This document shows positions 1 through 8,208 of a stretch of 64,000 nucleotides of DNA, piece by piece; the stretch's first letter is position 1, and every line of letters starts with the position of its first letter. Source of the stretch: Bacteroidales bacterium (lineage in GTDB: Bacteria; Bacteroidota; Bacteroidia; Bacteroidales; Paludibacteraceae); assembly GCA_012518275.1 (NCBI GenBank), contig JAAYSS010000048.1:1-64000 (forward strand). The letters are read 5' to 3'. The translations under genes were made by a program, and so were the position numbers. Below the pieces are notes generated by a model. It saw nothing but the letters and a program-made list of their open reading frames with translations, was not told the DNA's origin and did not search any database.

Positions 1-1
1 G

Positions 2-469
2 AGTCGGGGTTATCCGCAAATTTATTACGGCACAGAAATCATGCTGGATGGCATTCCAGGCGATTATCAGGGGCATCGCTTTACTTTTCCCGGCGGATGG
101 AAAGATGACAAGCGAGATGCTTTTACACCCGAAGGTCGCACGGCAAAAGAGAACGAAGTTTTTGATTATCTGAAAAAGTTGCTGAATTATCGGAAAGAAA
201 ACCCGGTTTTACAAAACGGGAAAATGACGCAATTTATCCCCGAAAACGATGTGTATGTATTTTTCCGCTACAACGACGAAAAAACCGTGATGGTAATTTG
301 CAATAACAACGATACGGAAACCGTTTTAAATACAAAACGTTTTGCGGAACGAATTAAGGATTTTGAAATGGGCGTGGATATAACATCAAAGAAAACATTT
401 AACGTGAAGGAACCCATCAAAATTCCGGAGAAAACGGTTTTGCTTTTAGAGTTAGGATATTGGAGATAA
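2..469 (+). CDS. GH13 alpha-amylase family glycosidase, C-terminal end (partial)
   Basis: This is the end of a neopullulanase/cyclomaltodextrinase (SusA-like) GH13 enzyme, cut by the left window edge. The frame is open from base 2, and the first residues RGYPQIYYGTEIM are the conserved segment that follows the last catalytic Asp in these enzymes, so the ATG at 41 is internal and not a start. What remains is the tail of the TIM barrel (with LLNYRKENPVLQNGK) and the beta-sandwich C domain, ending TVLLLELGYWR. The catalytic residues lie outside the window. The family hydrolyses alpha-1,4 (and often 1,6) glucans. The next gene starts 9 bp after the stop, so the two are probably co-transcribed. 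Confidence 0.85.
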   Translation, partial: SRGYPQIYYGTEIMLDGIPGDYQGHRFTFPGGWKDDKRDAFTPEGRTAKENEVFDYLKKLLNYRKENPVLQNGKMTQFIPENDVYVFFRYNDEKTVMVICNNNDTETVLNTKRFAERIKDFEMGVDITSKKTFNVKEPIKIPEKTVLLLELGYWR

Positions 470-478
470 TAAACAACA

Positions 479-2212
479 ATGAACATAACTGACAATAAAC
501 AAGACACTTCAAAGTCACTTTTTAAAAGACTTTTTAGCAATTTTGGCGAAAAACTTCAAACTGCCCTTGTTCGATTTCCGATGACTTTTGTTAGTATCAT
601 TGCCGTAGCTATATTGATGGTGACAAACATTCGGGGAAAAGGCTGCGAAATAGATTTCAAGTGGGTGGTTGCAGGAGTAATTTCTGCTTTTGCGACGCTG
701 GCTTTTTACCTATTTGCAGAGAAAAAATTGGGCAAACTGCTTACAAATGGCATCAATTTACTTTTGATGGGAGCGTTGGTTTGGTTTTGCTCGACACTAC
801 CAAAGCAAATTCCGGATGCCAATGTTGTTCAGCTCGTAATGATAGGCGGTAGTTTTGTGTTAGCGTTGTTTTTTGCAGGTTCTATTGGGAACAAAAATTC
901 GTTGCTTTGGTGGAATAAAGCAGAAAACACTCTTTTCAACGCGGTTATTTCGGCTGTTTTTGCTGGAATTTTGATGGGCGGATTAAGCCTGGCCCTTGTG
1001 TCACTGGATAAACTTTTCGGGATAACAATTAAAGAAAATGTGTATGAGTACTTAGCGGTTTTTTGTTTTATATTGTTTATGCCGAGCTATTTTATGGCAC
1101 AAATTCTAACAACGTTAACTTCCGATGAAAGTACAAATGTCACGTATCCTGCCATTTACAAAGTTCTCGGATTGTACATTCTTTTGCCTATTCTTGCCAT
1201 TTATACGGTGATCTTATACGGCTACCTGATTAAAATCATTGCCACTTGGGAATTGCCTAACGGATGGGTGTCGTGGCTGGTGTCGGTGCTTGGATTTGCA
1301 GGATTTTTAACGATGATAATTTTGCATCCACTCTTTTCCAAAGGAGAAAACAAAACTACTAATCTTTTTTCAAGGATTTTTCCTTTAATCCTTTTTCCTT
1401 TGTTGCTTTTAATGATGGTGGGCATTATCCGCCGATTTTCGGACTATGGAATTACCATTAACCGCTTACTGGTTTTGATACTCAACCTTTGGTTTTTTGG
1501 CATCAGTATATATTTATTTATCAGTCGTTCACGTCAACCGAAATGGATTTTAATTTCATTCGCAATTGTTGCACTTCTTTCGGCTGTGGGTCCTTGGAAC
1601 GTGATAAACGTAACGGAAAAATCGCTGAAGAAGGAGTTTTCGCAATTGCTTGCGGAAGCTAGTTGGACGAATTCTGCCGAGAATAAAATTGTTCCTTTGA
1701 AAAAGGAAAAACAACAACGGATTTACGATGTGGCATATTACCTGCAAAGAACTTACGGTGTTGAAAGTATAAGACCGATGTTCAGTGTGTTGGGCGAAAA
1801 GGCGACTATGCCAGATTTAATAAAAGCACTGGGTATTAAAAACTTGAACTCATCTGCACGCGAAGACTTTTACTTTAGTACTACTGAGTTGAGTATTGAA
1901 ATTGGAGTAGAAAACTACAAAAAAGCAATTTATTTAAGAAAATTGTCCAACGAAAGTGTGGCATATAAATCAGCAGATTTGACCGTTATATTCGAAAACG
2001 AAAACCTGAAAATAGAACAAAACGGGGAAACAACATTAATTTCTCTAGAACCCGTTATTCAAAAAACAAATATTGAAGACAAGATGCCTGAAGAGCCACA
2101 AATAATTGATCAAGATAACGTTAAATTAATGATAACTTATTTAAGTGGGTATCGGAACGAGAACGGAATGAGTTTTATTGAAAGCATTGAAGGGTTGCTG
2201 TTATTGAAATAG
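479..2212 (+). CDS. DUF4153 family integral membrane protein
   Basis: A 577-residue polytopic inner-membrane protein of the DUF4153 type; its function is unknown. About a dozen hydrophobic segments fill residues 30-400 (for example FVSIIAVAILMV, LVLALFFAG and LLVLILNLWFFGISIYLF), followed by a soluble, charged C-terminal part of about 180 residues. That tail contains two similar stretches with YLQRTYGVESI and ISLEPVI. The short cytoplasmic N-terminus (KSLFKRLFSNFGEKL) precedes the first helix. It starts 9 bp after a GH13 gene, but nothing in the protein suggests a role in glucan use. The call rests on overall layout and family resemblance; no enzyme motif is visible. Confidence 0.7.
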   Translation: MNITDNKQDTSKSLFKRLFSNFGEKLQTALVRFPMTFVSIIAVAILMVTNIRGKGCEIDFKWVVAGVISAFATLAFYLFAEKKLGKLLTNGINLLLMGALVWFCSTLPKQIPDANVVQLVMIGGSFVLALFFAGSIGNKNSLLWWNKAENTLFNAVISAVFAGILMGGLSLALVSLDKLFGITIKENVYEYLAVFCFILFMPSYFMAQILTTLTSDESTNVTYPAIYKVLGLYILLPILAIYTVILYGYLIKIIATWELPNGWVSWLVSVLGFAGFLTMIILHPLFSKGENKTTNLFSRIFPLILFPLLLLMMVGIIRRFSDYGITINRLLVLILNLWFFGISIYLFISRSRQPKWILISFAIVALLSAVGPWNVINVTEKSLKKEFSQLLAEASWTNSAENKIVPLKKEKQQRIYDVAYYLQRTYGVESIRPMFSVLGEKATMPDLIKALGIKNLNSSAREDFYFSTTELSIEIGVENYKKAIYLRKLSNESVAYKSADLTVIFENENLKIEQNGETTLISLEPVIQKTNIEDKMPEEPQIIDQDNVKLMITYLSGYRNENGMSFIESIEGLLLLK

Positions 2213-2220
2213 TTTTAGGG

Positions 2221-2303
2221 TTGCACTGTTGTAGTGCAATTATTTGCGCATTTCGCACTATATAAGTGCAAAAAATCTTCATGTTTGCACTATATTGGTG
2301 CAA
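2221..2303. repeat. Three inverted repeats with 32-bp periodicity (probable operator array)
   Basis: Three copies of an imperfect palindrome with consensus TTGCACT-N5-AGTGCAA lie at 2221-2239, 2255-2269 and 2285-2303. Their centres are at 2230, 2262 and 2294, exactly 32 bp apart, close to three turns of the helix. The third copy overlaps the space between the -33 and -7 elements of the promoter at 2284-2318. An additional left half-site (GTTTGCACTAT) lies just after the ATPase gene at 3525-3535. The even phasing suggests binding sites for one dimeric protein, possibly the ATPase or a partner; this is inference. Confidence 0.7.
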
Positions 2304-2318
2304 ATTGTTGTATCTTTG
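2284..2318 (+). promoter_or_regulatory. Bacteroidota-type promoter for the AAA ATPase gene
   Basis: TTTG at 2284-2287 and TATCTTTG at 2311-2318 (consensus TAnnTTTG) are separated by 23 bp. Transcription would begin around 2323, just ahead of the ATG at 2330, which argues against the longer reading frame that opens upstream with GTG at 2234. Confidence 0.65.
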
Positions 2319-2329
2319 CAAAAAAGACA

Positions 2330-3505
2330 ATGAAAATGGAAGGACTTTTTGCACATTTCAACAAACTACTACGAGAAACAAAGCTTGATTTTCGTCGTTA
2401 TATTTACACCAAAATCGATTGGAACAGTCGGCTTATCGGTTTACTCGGCGCACGTGGCGTAGGCAAAACAACCCTTGTGTTACAACACATTAAAGAAAAT
2501 CTAAATCCGAACGAAGCGCTTTATGTTACGGCGGAAGATTTCTATTTTGCCGAACATAAATTATTGGATCTGGCTGATGAATTTTCCAAAATGGGTGGAA
2601 AATACCTATTTATCGACGAAATTCACAAATACAAGGATTGGTCAAAAGAGCTTAAATTAATTTATGATTATCACACCGAGTTGAATGTTGTGTTTATCGG
2701 TTCGTCCATTTTGGACATCAATAAAGGAGTTTCGGATTTGAGCCGAAGAGCGATAATGTACCAAATGTACGGGCTGTCTTTCAGGGAATATTTAGAGTTA
2801 TTTCATCAAATTTCTGTGCCTGTTTTTTCATTGGAAGAAATTATTTCGCACCAAATTGATATTCCTGAGCTAAAGCATCCCTTACCGCTTTTTCAATCGT
2901 ATCTGAAAAAAGGTTATTATCCTTTTGCAATGGAAACCGGTTACGATTTTCGCCTTACACAAATCTTAAATCAAACCTTGGAAACAGACATTCCGCAGTA
3001 TGCTGGAATGAATGTGGCAACGGGCAGAAAATTAAAGCAACTGCTGATGATTGTTGCAAAAAGTACCCCTTTTAAGCCGAATTTCAGCAAAATAGCACAA
3101 ATTCTTGAAGCAAGTCGGAACAATATTGCCGATTATTTTCTCTTTATTGAAGAAGCAGGATTGATTATGCAACTTCGGGATGAAACAGGTGGAATTAGGG
3201 GATTGGGGAAAGTAGAAAAAGTGTATTTGGAAAACACGAATTTAATCTACAATTTGGCACAAGAAAATGCCAATATCGGCAATATCCGCGAAACGTTTTT
3301 TCTTAATCAAACACGTGTTTTTTCGGATGTAATCTCATCTAAAACGTCAGATTTTCGGATTAATGATATGACTTTTGAGATTGGCGGGAAAAACAAGACA
3401 CAAAAACAAATCCAAAACACACCGAATAGTTTCTTGGTAAAAGATGATATTGAACACGGATTTTTGAATGTGTTGCCTTTATGGCATTTTGGGCTGGGAT
3501 ATTAA
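2330..3505 (+). CDS. AAA ATPase (AAA_14 plus DUF4143 type)
   Basis: A 391-residue predicted ATPase of the large prokaryotic family with an AAA_14 core and a DUF4143-like C-terminus. The Walker A motif GARGVGKTT is at about residues 40-48 and Walker B YLFIDEIHKY at about 92-101, followed by a sensor-like VVFIGSSIL. The C-terminal part (ATGRKLKQLLMIVAKSTPFKPNFSKIA, then a winged-helix-like stretch, then VYLENTNLIYNL) is typical of DUF4143 proteins. I chose the ATG at 2330 because a good promoter (TATCTTTG at 2311) sits right before it; an upstream GTG at 2234 would translate through the promoter and operator repeats. The gene carries its own control region and stands between two amylase genes with unrelated functions, so it may be a transferred single-gene cassette. 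The biological role of these ATPases is not established. Confidence 0.85.
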   Translation: MKMEGLFAHFNKLLRETKLDFRRYIYTKIDWNSRLIGLLGARGVGKTTLVLQHIKENLNPNEALYVTAEDFYFAEHKLLDLADEFSKMGGKYLFIDEIHKYKDWSKELKLIYDYHTELNVVFIGSSILDINKGVSDLSRRAIMYQMYGLSFREYLELFHQISVPVFSLEEIISHQIDIPELKHPLPLFQSYLKKGYYPFAMETGYDFRLTQILNQTLETDIPQYAGMNVATGRKLKQLLMIVAKSTPFKPNFSKIAQILEASRNNIADYFLFIEEAGLIMQLRDETGGIRGLGKVEKVYLENTNLIYNLAQENANIGNIRETFFLNQTRVFSDVISSKTSDFRINDMTFEIGGKNKTQKQIQNTPNSFLVKDDIEHGFLNVLPLWHFGLGY

Positions 3506-3583
3506 AAAACAGCATACAATAAACGTTTGCACTATTCTTTTTTCTTTTTTATGCTGATAATCAAGTTTTTCAATTTTAATTGT

Positions 3584-3591
3584 TATTTTTG
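3584..3591 (+). promoter_or_regulatory. -7 box for the GH13 lipoprotein gene
   Basis: TATTTTTG matches TAnnTTTG, 36 bp before the ATG at 3628. No clear -33 TTTG is seen at the expected distance in this T-rich leader, so the support is moderate. Confidence 0.45.
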
Positions 3592-3627
3592 TTTTCTAAA
3601 ACATAAAATTCAAACCATTCATTAACA

Positions 3628-5994
3628 ATGAAAACCAAATTTTCTGTTCTGATTTTTGCAATATTTTTCGTTGCGTCTTGCCAAAAACAAGCGTTAAATC
3701 TTCCTGCGGAAGGCGAAAATAACTTGAATTTAAATTCGCTGAACACGCTTGCAATGGGTGAAAACCTGATTCACACACAAGATTTCATTCTTAATCTGAG
3801 TGAAATTGACAGCGTTACTTCGGCTGAAATTCCAGTGGTTCTGACCGATAAAAAACATAAAATTCGCCTAAATATTACTGACGAAACGCCCCATTTTTTC
3901 AACATTAATATCTGGATAAAAGGTGTTCCATACGCTCTTCCATGCCGGAAAACGGATAAGGTGGATTATGTTTTTACTTTTAATCCGCAAGGAAAAAAGT
4001 ACGGGAAAGTGCAAATTGCAGGACAAATGAACGATTGGGCACCTAATCTTTCACCGGATTTAGTGCTGAATGACAGTGGGTTGTACACTGCTACGCTTAA
4101 TTTAAGCCCCGGCACGTACCTTTACCAAATGGCGCTCGACGGTGATTGGAATCACGACCCAAACAATCCCAACAAAGTGGATAACGGGTACGGAAAGTTC
4201 AATTCCATCTTGCAAGTTGCTGGAAATTCGGATAAATTTCCTGTGCTGACGACCGAAAAAATTGAAGGAAACAAATTTGTTGTTTCCGTTCAGAATGACG
4301 TGAAAAAAATATACGCATATTGGCAAAATTATCTTTTACCTGAAAGTTTTATTAAAGAAGAAAACGGCAAAATCACCATTTTTATTCCGAAAGAAGCCGG
4401 AAAAGTGAACCGTTCATTTATCCGTGTGTGGGCTGAAAACGACTGGGGCGTGAGCAACGATGTGCTTGTCCCGCTTGCGAAGGGAAAAGTACTTACCAAT
4501 TCATCGAAGATAACGCGCGAAGATCGCCATGCGCAAATAATGTACTTCGTGTTGGTTGACCGTTTCAAAAATGGAAATACTGACAATGACCGCCCGATGA
4601 ATCGGCCAGACGTACATCCGAAAGTGGATTATTTCGGTGGTGACCTTGCTGGATTGCAGCAAGTGATTGACGACGGATATTTCAAAAAACTGGGGGTAAA
4701 TACGCTTTGGATTTCGCCACTTAACCAGAATCCCGAAGAGCCGTACGGATTTTACGCGCCAAAAAACACCAAGTTTTCGCCCTATCACGGTTATTGGCCC
4801 ATTTCGTTCAGCAAGGTGGATTATCGCTTCGGGAGTAATCAGGAATTGAAGGATTTGGTCGGCAGGGCGCACGCTAAGGGCATGAACATCCTGCTCGATT
4901 ACGTGGCGCATCACGTGCACGAACTTAATCCGCTCTATCAAAAGCATCCGGAATATTTCACGTCGCTGTACCTGCCCGACGGTTCGCTCAACACTGAACG
5001 CTGGAACGACCATCGCCTGACGACGTGGTTCGACACGTTTATTCCGACGATTGATTTTGCTAACCCGACCGTTGTGGAAATGATGGCTGACAGCGCCTTG
5101 TTTTGGTTGAACGAGTTTAACTTAGACGGATTCCGACACGATGCGTGTAAGCACGTTGACTTGCCTTTCTGGCGGACTTTGACCCGAAAAATAAAGGAAA
5201 ACAATCAAGGGAAAAATCGGTATCAAATCGGTGAAACATACGGAAGTCCGGAGTTAATAAACAGTTACCTGAACACAGGAATGCTTGATGGGCAGTTTGA
5301 TTTCAACGTGTTTGAAGATGCGAACACGAGTTTCGCGGGCGTGGGTGTGCCAGATTTACAACGTGTGAATGCCGTGCTGCAAAGCAGTTTGAAAACCTAC
5401 GGATCGCACAACCTGATGGGCTACATTTCCGGAAATCACGATAAACCCCGCTTTATGGCACTAGCTTCGGGCGATTTGAAATTTGGGGAAGACAGCAAAC
5501 TCGCCGGTTGGGAACGAGAAATCGGAATTACCGACAGCACGGCATACGACAAAATGGCGCTAATGCAGACCTTTATCTTAACTATCCCGGGCGTTCCCGT
5601 GATTTTTTACGGCGATGAAATTGGCTTAACCGGCGCCAATGACCCTGATTGCCGAAGAATGATGAAGTTTGACGAACTGAACAATCGTGAACAGAAACTT
5701 TTTGATAAAACCGCTAAGCTGGCTCAGCTTCGTAACGACAATCCGGTACTGATTTACGGTGATTTTATCAATTTACAAGCTGCTACGGAAAGCTGGATTT
5801 ATGCCCGAAAGTATTTTGACAAAACGGCAATTATCCTAATCAACAACAGCAATCAACCGAAGGAGTTGGAAGTTGAAATTCCTGTCAATCTGCAAGGTAG
5901 ATTCAAAGCTGCTTTTGGAAGTAAATTTATTTTGAAAAATGGGAAATTAAGTATAAGGTTACTACCATTTAGTTCGGAGGTACTTGTCCCTTAA
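3628..5994 (+). CDS. GH13 alpha-amylase family lipoprotein with N-terminal CBM48-like domain
   Basis: A 788-residue secreted glucan hydrolase. The signal peptide ends in a lipobox (VASC, Cys18), so the protein is predicted to be membrane-anchored. An N-terminal E-set domain is followed by a CBM48-like domain at about residues 125-190 (KVQIAGQMNDWAPN and YLYQMALDGDWNHDPN). The TIM barrel has all GH13 regions: DYVAHHVH (region I), GFRHDACKH with nucleophile Asp505, QIGETYGS with acid/base Glu536, and SGNHDKPR with Asp605. A domain C closes the protein. The catalytic triad is intact. It is the second GH13 gene in the first 6 kb, which points to a starch or glycogen breakdown locus reaching beyond the left edge. 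Its exact specificity cannot be read from sequence. Confidence 0.9.
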   Translation: MKTKFSVLIFAIFFVASCQKQALNLPAEGENNLNLNSLNTLAMGENLIHTQDFILNLSEIDSVTSAEIPVVLTDKKHKIRLNITDETPHFFNINIWIKGVPYALPCRKTDKVDYVFTFNPQGKKYGKVQIAGQMNDWAPNLSPDLVLNDSGLYTATLNLSPGTYLYQMALDGDWNHDPNNPNKVDNGYGKFNSILQVAGNSDKFPVLTTEKIEGNKFVVSVQNDVKKIYAYWQNYLLPESFIKEENGKITIFIPKEAGKVNRSFIRVWAENDWGVSNDVLVPLAKGKVLTNSSKITREDRHAQIMYFVLVDRFKNGNTDNDRPMNRPDVHPKVDYFGGDLAGLQQVIDDGYFKKLGVNTLWISPLNQNPEEPYGFYAPKNTKFSPYHGYWPISFSKVDYRFGSNQELKDLVGRAHAKGMNILLDYVAHHVHELNPLYQKHPEYFTSLYLPDGSLNTERWNDHRLTTWFDTFIPTIDFANPTVVEMMADSALFWLNEFNLDGFRHDACKHVDLPFWRTLTRKIKENNQGKNRYQIGETYGSPELINSYLNTGMLDGQFDFNVFEDANTSFAGVGVPDLQRVNAVLQSSLKTYGSHNLMGYISGNHDKPRFMALASGDLKFGEDSKLAGWEREIGITDSTAYDKMALMQTFILTIPGVPVIFYGDEIGLTGANDPDCRRMMKFDELNNREQKLFDKTAKLAQLRNDNPVLIYGDFINLQAATESWIYARKYFDKTAIILINNSNQPKELEVEIPVNLQGRFKAAFGSKFILKNGKLSIRLLPFSSEVLVP

Positions 5995-6018
5995 CCCCTA
6001 AAAGGGGAATTGGGCGGC
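5986..6018. repeat. GC-rich palindromic intergenic element, copy 1
   Basis: Immediately after the amylase stop lies CCCCTAAAAGGGG (5995-6007), embedded in a longer stretch reading into GGGCGGC. A related element with CCCC-gaaat-GGGG lies at 62855-62888, also right after a stop codon. In this AT-rich intergenic DNA the GC-rich palindromes stand out as a dispersed repeat or terminator-like structure. Confidence 0.5.
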
Positions 6019-6109
6019 TAAAAGCAACTCCAAAATAGCAATTGAAAAAACAATATAATTTTCACAATATCAAATCATTCTCAAAATTTTTCCTTTTAGG
6101 AGCTTTAAG

Positions 6110-6610
6110 ATGATAAAAATTTCCGAAACAAAAATTGTTCATTCTGCGCAAAAAGGCATAGACGAATTTCTGAAAGTCTTTATTGATGCTTATTTAGAAG
6201 CTTTGGGTGGAAACTTAAGCGCTGAAAATATGCACTTGCTAAACGGTAATCAGCATACGCTCCTTGCTTATCATTTTCTACGTGAGGAAGTGATGCACGG
6301 CGGTTTTGTACAGTTAATCCAAAACGGCTATGGAGCTTATATTTTTGACAATCCAACAACCAAAGCGCTAAAACTGTTTGGAGCTTCCGAAGTAGCAAAA
6401 ATTCTCTACAAAGCCAAAGACATTTACGACTCAAACCGTGAGGAATTGGAACGTGAGACAACCGAAGAAGAATTCACAGCAATGTATGTGGATTTTGAGC
6501 AGTTTGACGAGCTGGAAGAACAATTTTTTGAAATTGAAGAAGAGCAAACGGCTATAATCGCAAAATATGTGGATGAAAACATCAAGGAATTCGGAGAGAT
6601 AATCAGTTGA
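6110..6610 (+). CDS. DMP19/DUF4375-like protein
   Basis: A 166-residue soluble acidic protein resembling the DMP19 (DUF4375) family. The recognisable segment is at about residues 45-115: LLAYHFLREEVMHGGFVQLIQNGYG and the following helices, with a Glu-rich C-terminus (EELEEQFFEIEEEQ). Known DMP19 proteins are DNA mimics that interfere with DNA-binding proteins, but most DUF4375 members have no known role, so only the fold family is claimed. A rare good Shine-Dalgarno-like TAGGAG lies at 6097-6102, 7 bp before the ATG. The gene converges with the acyltransferase at 6623, with 12 bp between the stops. Confidence 0.65.
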   Translation: MIKISETKIVHSAQKGIDEFLKVFIDAYLEALGGNLSAENMHLLNGNQHTLLAYHFLREEVMHGGFVQLIQNGYGAYIFDNPTTKALKLFGASEVAKILYKAKDIYDSNREELERETTEEEFTAMYVDFEQFDELEEQFFEIEEEQTAIIAKYVDENIKEFGEIIS

Positions 6611-6622
6611 TTCCCTTTGTTT

Positions 6623-7444
6623 TTAAGCCATCTCATATACCTTTTCACGCACCCATTTTGCCCACTCGTTGGGCGTTTTGCTTTTATCAAAGGTGGAATA
6701 CGGAATTAGTTTGCCGATTTTCACTTTGAAACGTTTTCCACGCTGCTTGTACATTTCATTAATTAAATAGAGCATTTCGATATTTGGCAAGCCCAATCTG
6801 GTGCGAATTTTTGAAAGATTATAGAAGAAATTTGAATTTGTTCCATCGAAGTAAATGGGTACCACATCGCGTTGATATTGAACAGCTTTTGATACAAACG
6901 ACTTTTTCCACGGCATATCCTGCACTTTCCCTTTTATTTTTCGAGAACAAGTGCCTGCCGGAAATGTAATCAAATGATTATCAGATTTATAAAACTCTTC
7001 TGCAATTCGCGCATTTTCTCGACTTTGGCTGCCGCCAAGATTATTCACAGGCAAAAACATCTCATTCAGCGGCTCAAGGTACATCAAAACTTCATTGGCA
7101 AAAAACTTCACTTTTTCACCATATTTTTCGCCCAACATCATCCCGATGATAATGCTGTCAAGCCCACCCAAGGGATGATTGCTCACAAAAATATAGCGTC
7201 CGTCTTTGGGAGGTAAATTCTCAAAACCTTCGTAATCAGCACCCGATTCCAAATGATTACAAATCGTTTCTTCAATAAAATCCAAGTTTTTCTTGCCGTG
7301 AGCTTCTATAAAAAAGAGATTCATCTCATCTTGATGTAGGATTTTCTTCAAATAGCGAATGATAAATCCGGGTAATTTTTTATTTGGAAGTTTTTCAGCC
7401 AAAATTTTCTCTACATCCAAACGCATTACGTCATTATTTTCCAT
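6623..7444 (-). CDS. PlsC-type acyltransferase, GlsA-like candidate
   Basis: A 273-residue lysophospholipid-acyltransferase-family protein. The catalytic NHxxxxD motif appears as SNHPLGGLDS at about residues 90-99, followed by the glycerol-binding-like LITFPAGTCSRK and VVPIYFDG blocks. There is no signal peptide or clear transmembrane helix, as in short hemolysin-type acyltransferases. In Bacteroides, a protein of this kind (GlsA) adds the O-linked acyl chain in glycine lipid synthesis. Here the N-acyltransferase partner (GlsB) is not adjacent, so this identity is only a candidate; a 1-acylglycerol-3-phosphate acyltransferase is the alternative. It is divergent from mraZ and shares a 305-bp control region with it. 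Confidence 0.75.
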   Translation of the reverse strand: MENNDVMRLDVEKILAEKLPNKKLPGFIIRYLKKILHQDEMNLFFIEAHGKKNLDFIEETICNHLESGADYEGFENLPPKDGRYIFVSNHPLGGLDSIIIGMMLGEKYGEKVKFFANEVLMYLEPLNEMFLPVNNLGGSQSRENARIAEEFYKSDNHLITFPAGTCSRKIKGKVQDMPWKKSFVSKAVQYQRDVVPIYFDGTNSNFFYNLSKIRTRLGLPNIEMLYLINEMYKQRGKRFKVKIGKLIPYSTFDKSKTPNEWAKWVREKVYEMA

Positions 7445-7463
7445 ATCTTGAAGTTTTTATTCG

Positions 7464-7494
7464 CAAAAATACAACTTTTGTTACAAGCAGTCAA
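7464..7494 (-). promoter_or_regulatory. Minus-strand promoter for the acyltransferase gene
   Basis: On the minus strand TTG (7494-7492) and TATTTTTG (7471-7464) are separated by 20 bp, 19 bp before the ATG at 7444. A second minus-strand box, TACCTTTG, lies at 7506-7499. Confidence 0.5.
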
Positions 7495-7514
7495 CACTCA
7501 AAGGTAATATTATG

Positions 7515-7541
7515 CCCCACTTTCCTAGATTTTATCCCCAC
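7515..7541 (-). promoter_or_regulatory. Two GTGGGG boxes in reverse orientation (possible MraZ sites)
   Basis: On the minus strand GTGGGG occurs at 7541-7536 and 7520-7515, 21 bp apart (two helical turns). They have the same core as the pair at 7682-7697 but face the divergent acyltransferase gene. MraZ binds phased TGGG-type repeats in other bacteria; binding here is inferred. Confidence 0.4.
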
Positions 7542-7660
7542 TTAATTAGTCTATTTTAGTTAATTAGCTTATAGTCTTTGTTTTAATGTAAGATGTTTCA
7601 GTAGAATTATTATTTTAAATGTTAATAATTTTGTTGAAAAGTAGGTTAAAAAAATGTTGA

Positions 7661-7668
7661 TAACTTTG
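7661..7668 (+). promoter_or_regulatory. -7 box of the mraZ/dcw promoter
   Basis: TAACTTTG is a perfect TAnnTTTG match, with TTG at 7634-7636 located 24 bp upstream. Initiation near 7673 would place the GTGGGG boxes at 7682-7697 just downstream of the start of transcription. A weaker box, TACTTTTA, is at 7716-7723. Confidence 0.5.
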
Positions 7669-7681
7669 TTGATAAATAATT

Positions 7682-7697
7682 GTGGGGAAAAGTGGGG
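7682..7697 (+). promoter_or_regulatory. MraZ box (two GTGGGG repeats, 10-bp period)
   Basis: GTGGGG at 7682-7687 and 7692-7697 repeats with a 10-bp period. This is the spacing known for MraZ operator repeats (TGGG-type cores with 5-bp gaps), and it sits upstream of mraZ itself, as expected for autoregulation of the dcw operon. Confidence 0.6.
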
Positions 7698-7749
7698 AAT
7701 GTCAAAAATTATTTATACTTTTACCGTTGGAAAAAATATCCGATTAATA

Positions 7750-8208
7750 ATGTCAACATTTATTGGAAAATATGAAGCAAAAGCTGATGTGAAGGGACGT
7801 GTGTTCATTCCGTCTGTTTATCGGAAAATTCTTCCCGAAGGGGAAAGAGATCGGCTCGTAATGCGAAAAGATGCTGATAATGACTGTTTAATTCTTTATC
7901 CGGAGAGTATTTGGAACAAAAAAATTGAAGAATTAAAGGCAAATCTGGATGAATGGGATGCCGAAGATCAACTTTTGCTAATGCAATTTGTGTCGGATGC
8001 CGAATGGCTGGATATCGATAGTCAAGGGCGGGTTTTGATTTCAAGAAAATATTTGGGCGTCATCGGCATTGAAAACAACGAAGTACTTTTTGTGGGAATG
8101 ATGGACCGTTTTGCCGTTTGGGGCAGAAGTCGATATCAGCAAGCCATGCTCTCTGCAAGTGATTTTGCTGTTAAATTAAAAGAGAAAATGACTAAAAAAA
8201 CAGAATGA
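7750..8208 (+). CDS. mraZ: Transcriptional regulator MraZ
   Basis: A 152-residue MraZ with two SpoVT/AbrB-type halves: FIGKYEAKADVKGRVFIPS at the N-terminus and AEWLDIDSQGRVLISRKYL in the second half, each holding the DxxGRxxIP-like signature. MraZ forms ring-shaped oligomers that bind repeats in front of its own operon and modulate division and cell wall genes. I chose the ATG at 7750 because family members begin at this point; an earlier in-frame ATG at 7654 would add 32 residues encoded over the promoter and the GTGGGG boxes. The stop overlaps the start of rsmH, so the two are translationally coupled. This is the first gene of the dcw cluster. Confidence 0.93.
   Translation: MSTFIGKYEAKADVKGRVFIPSVYRKILPEGERDRLVMRKDADNDCLILYPESIWNKKIEELKANLDEWDAEDQLLLMQFVSDAEWLDIDSQGRVLISRKYLGVIGIENNEVLFVGMMDRFAVWGRSRYQQAMLSASDFAVKLKEKMTKKTE

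Noticed and set aside
2234-2329. N-terminal extension of the AAA ATPase from GTG 2234
   Set aside because: The extension is encoded by the operator repeats and promoter and is Cys/His-rich, unlike the family N-terminus.
4501-5013. 170-codon minus-strand frame inside the GH13 lipoprotein gene
   Set aside because: It is antisense to the conserved catalytic barrel and has no motif of its own.
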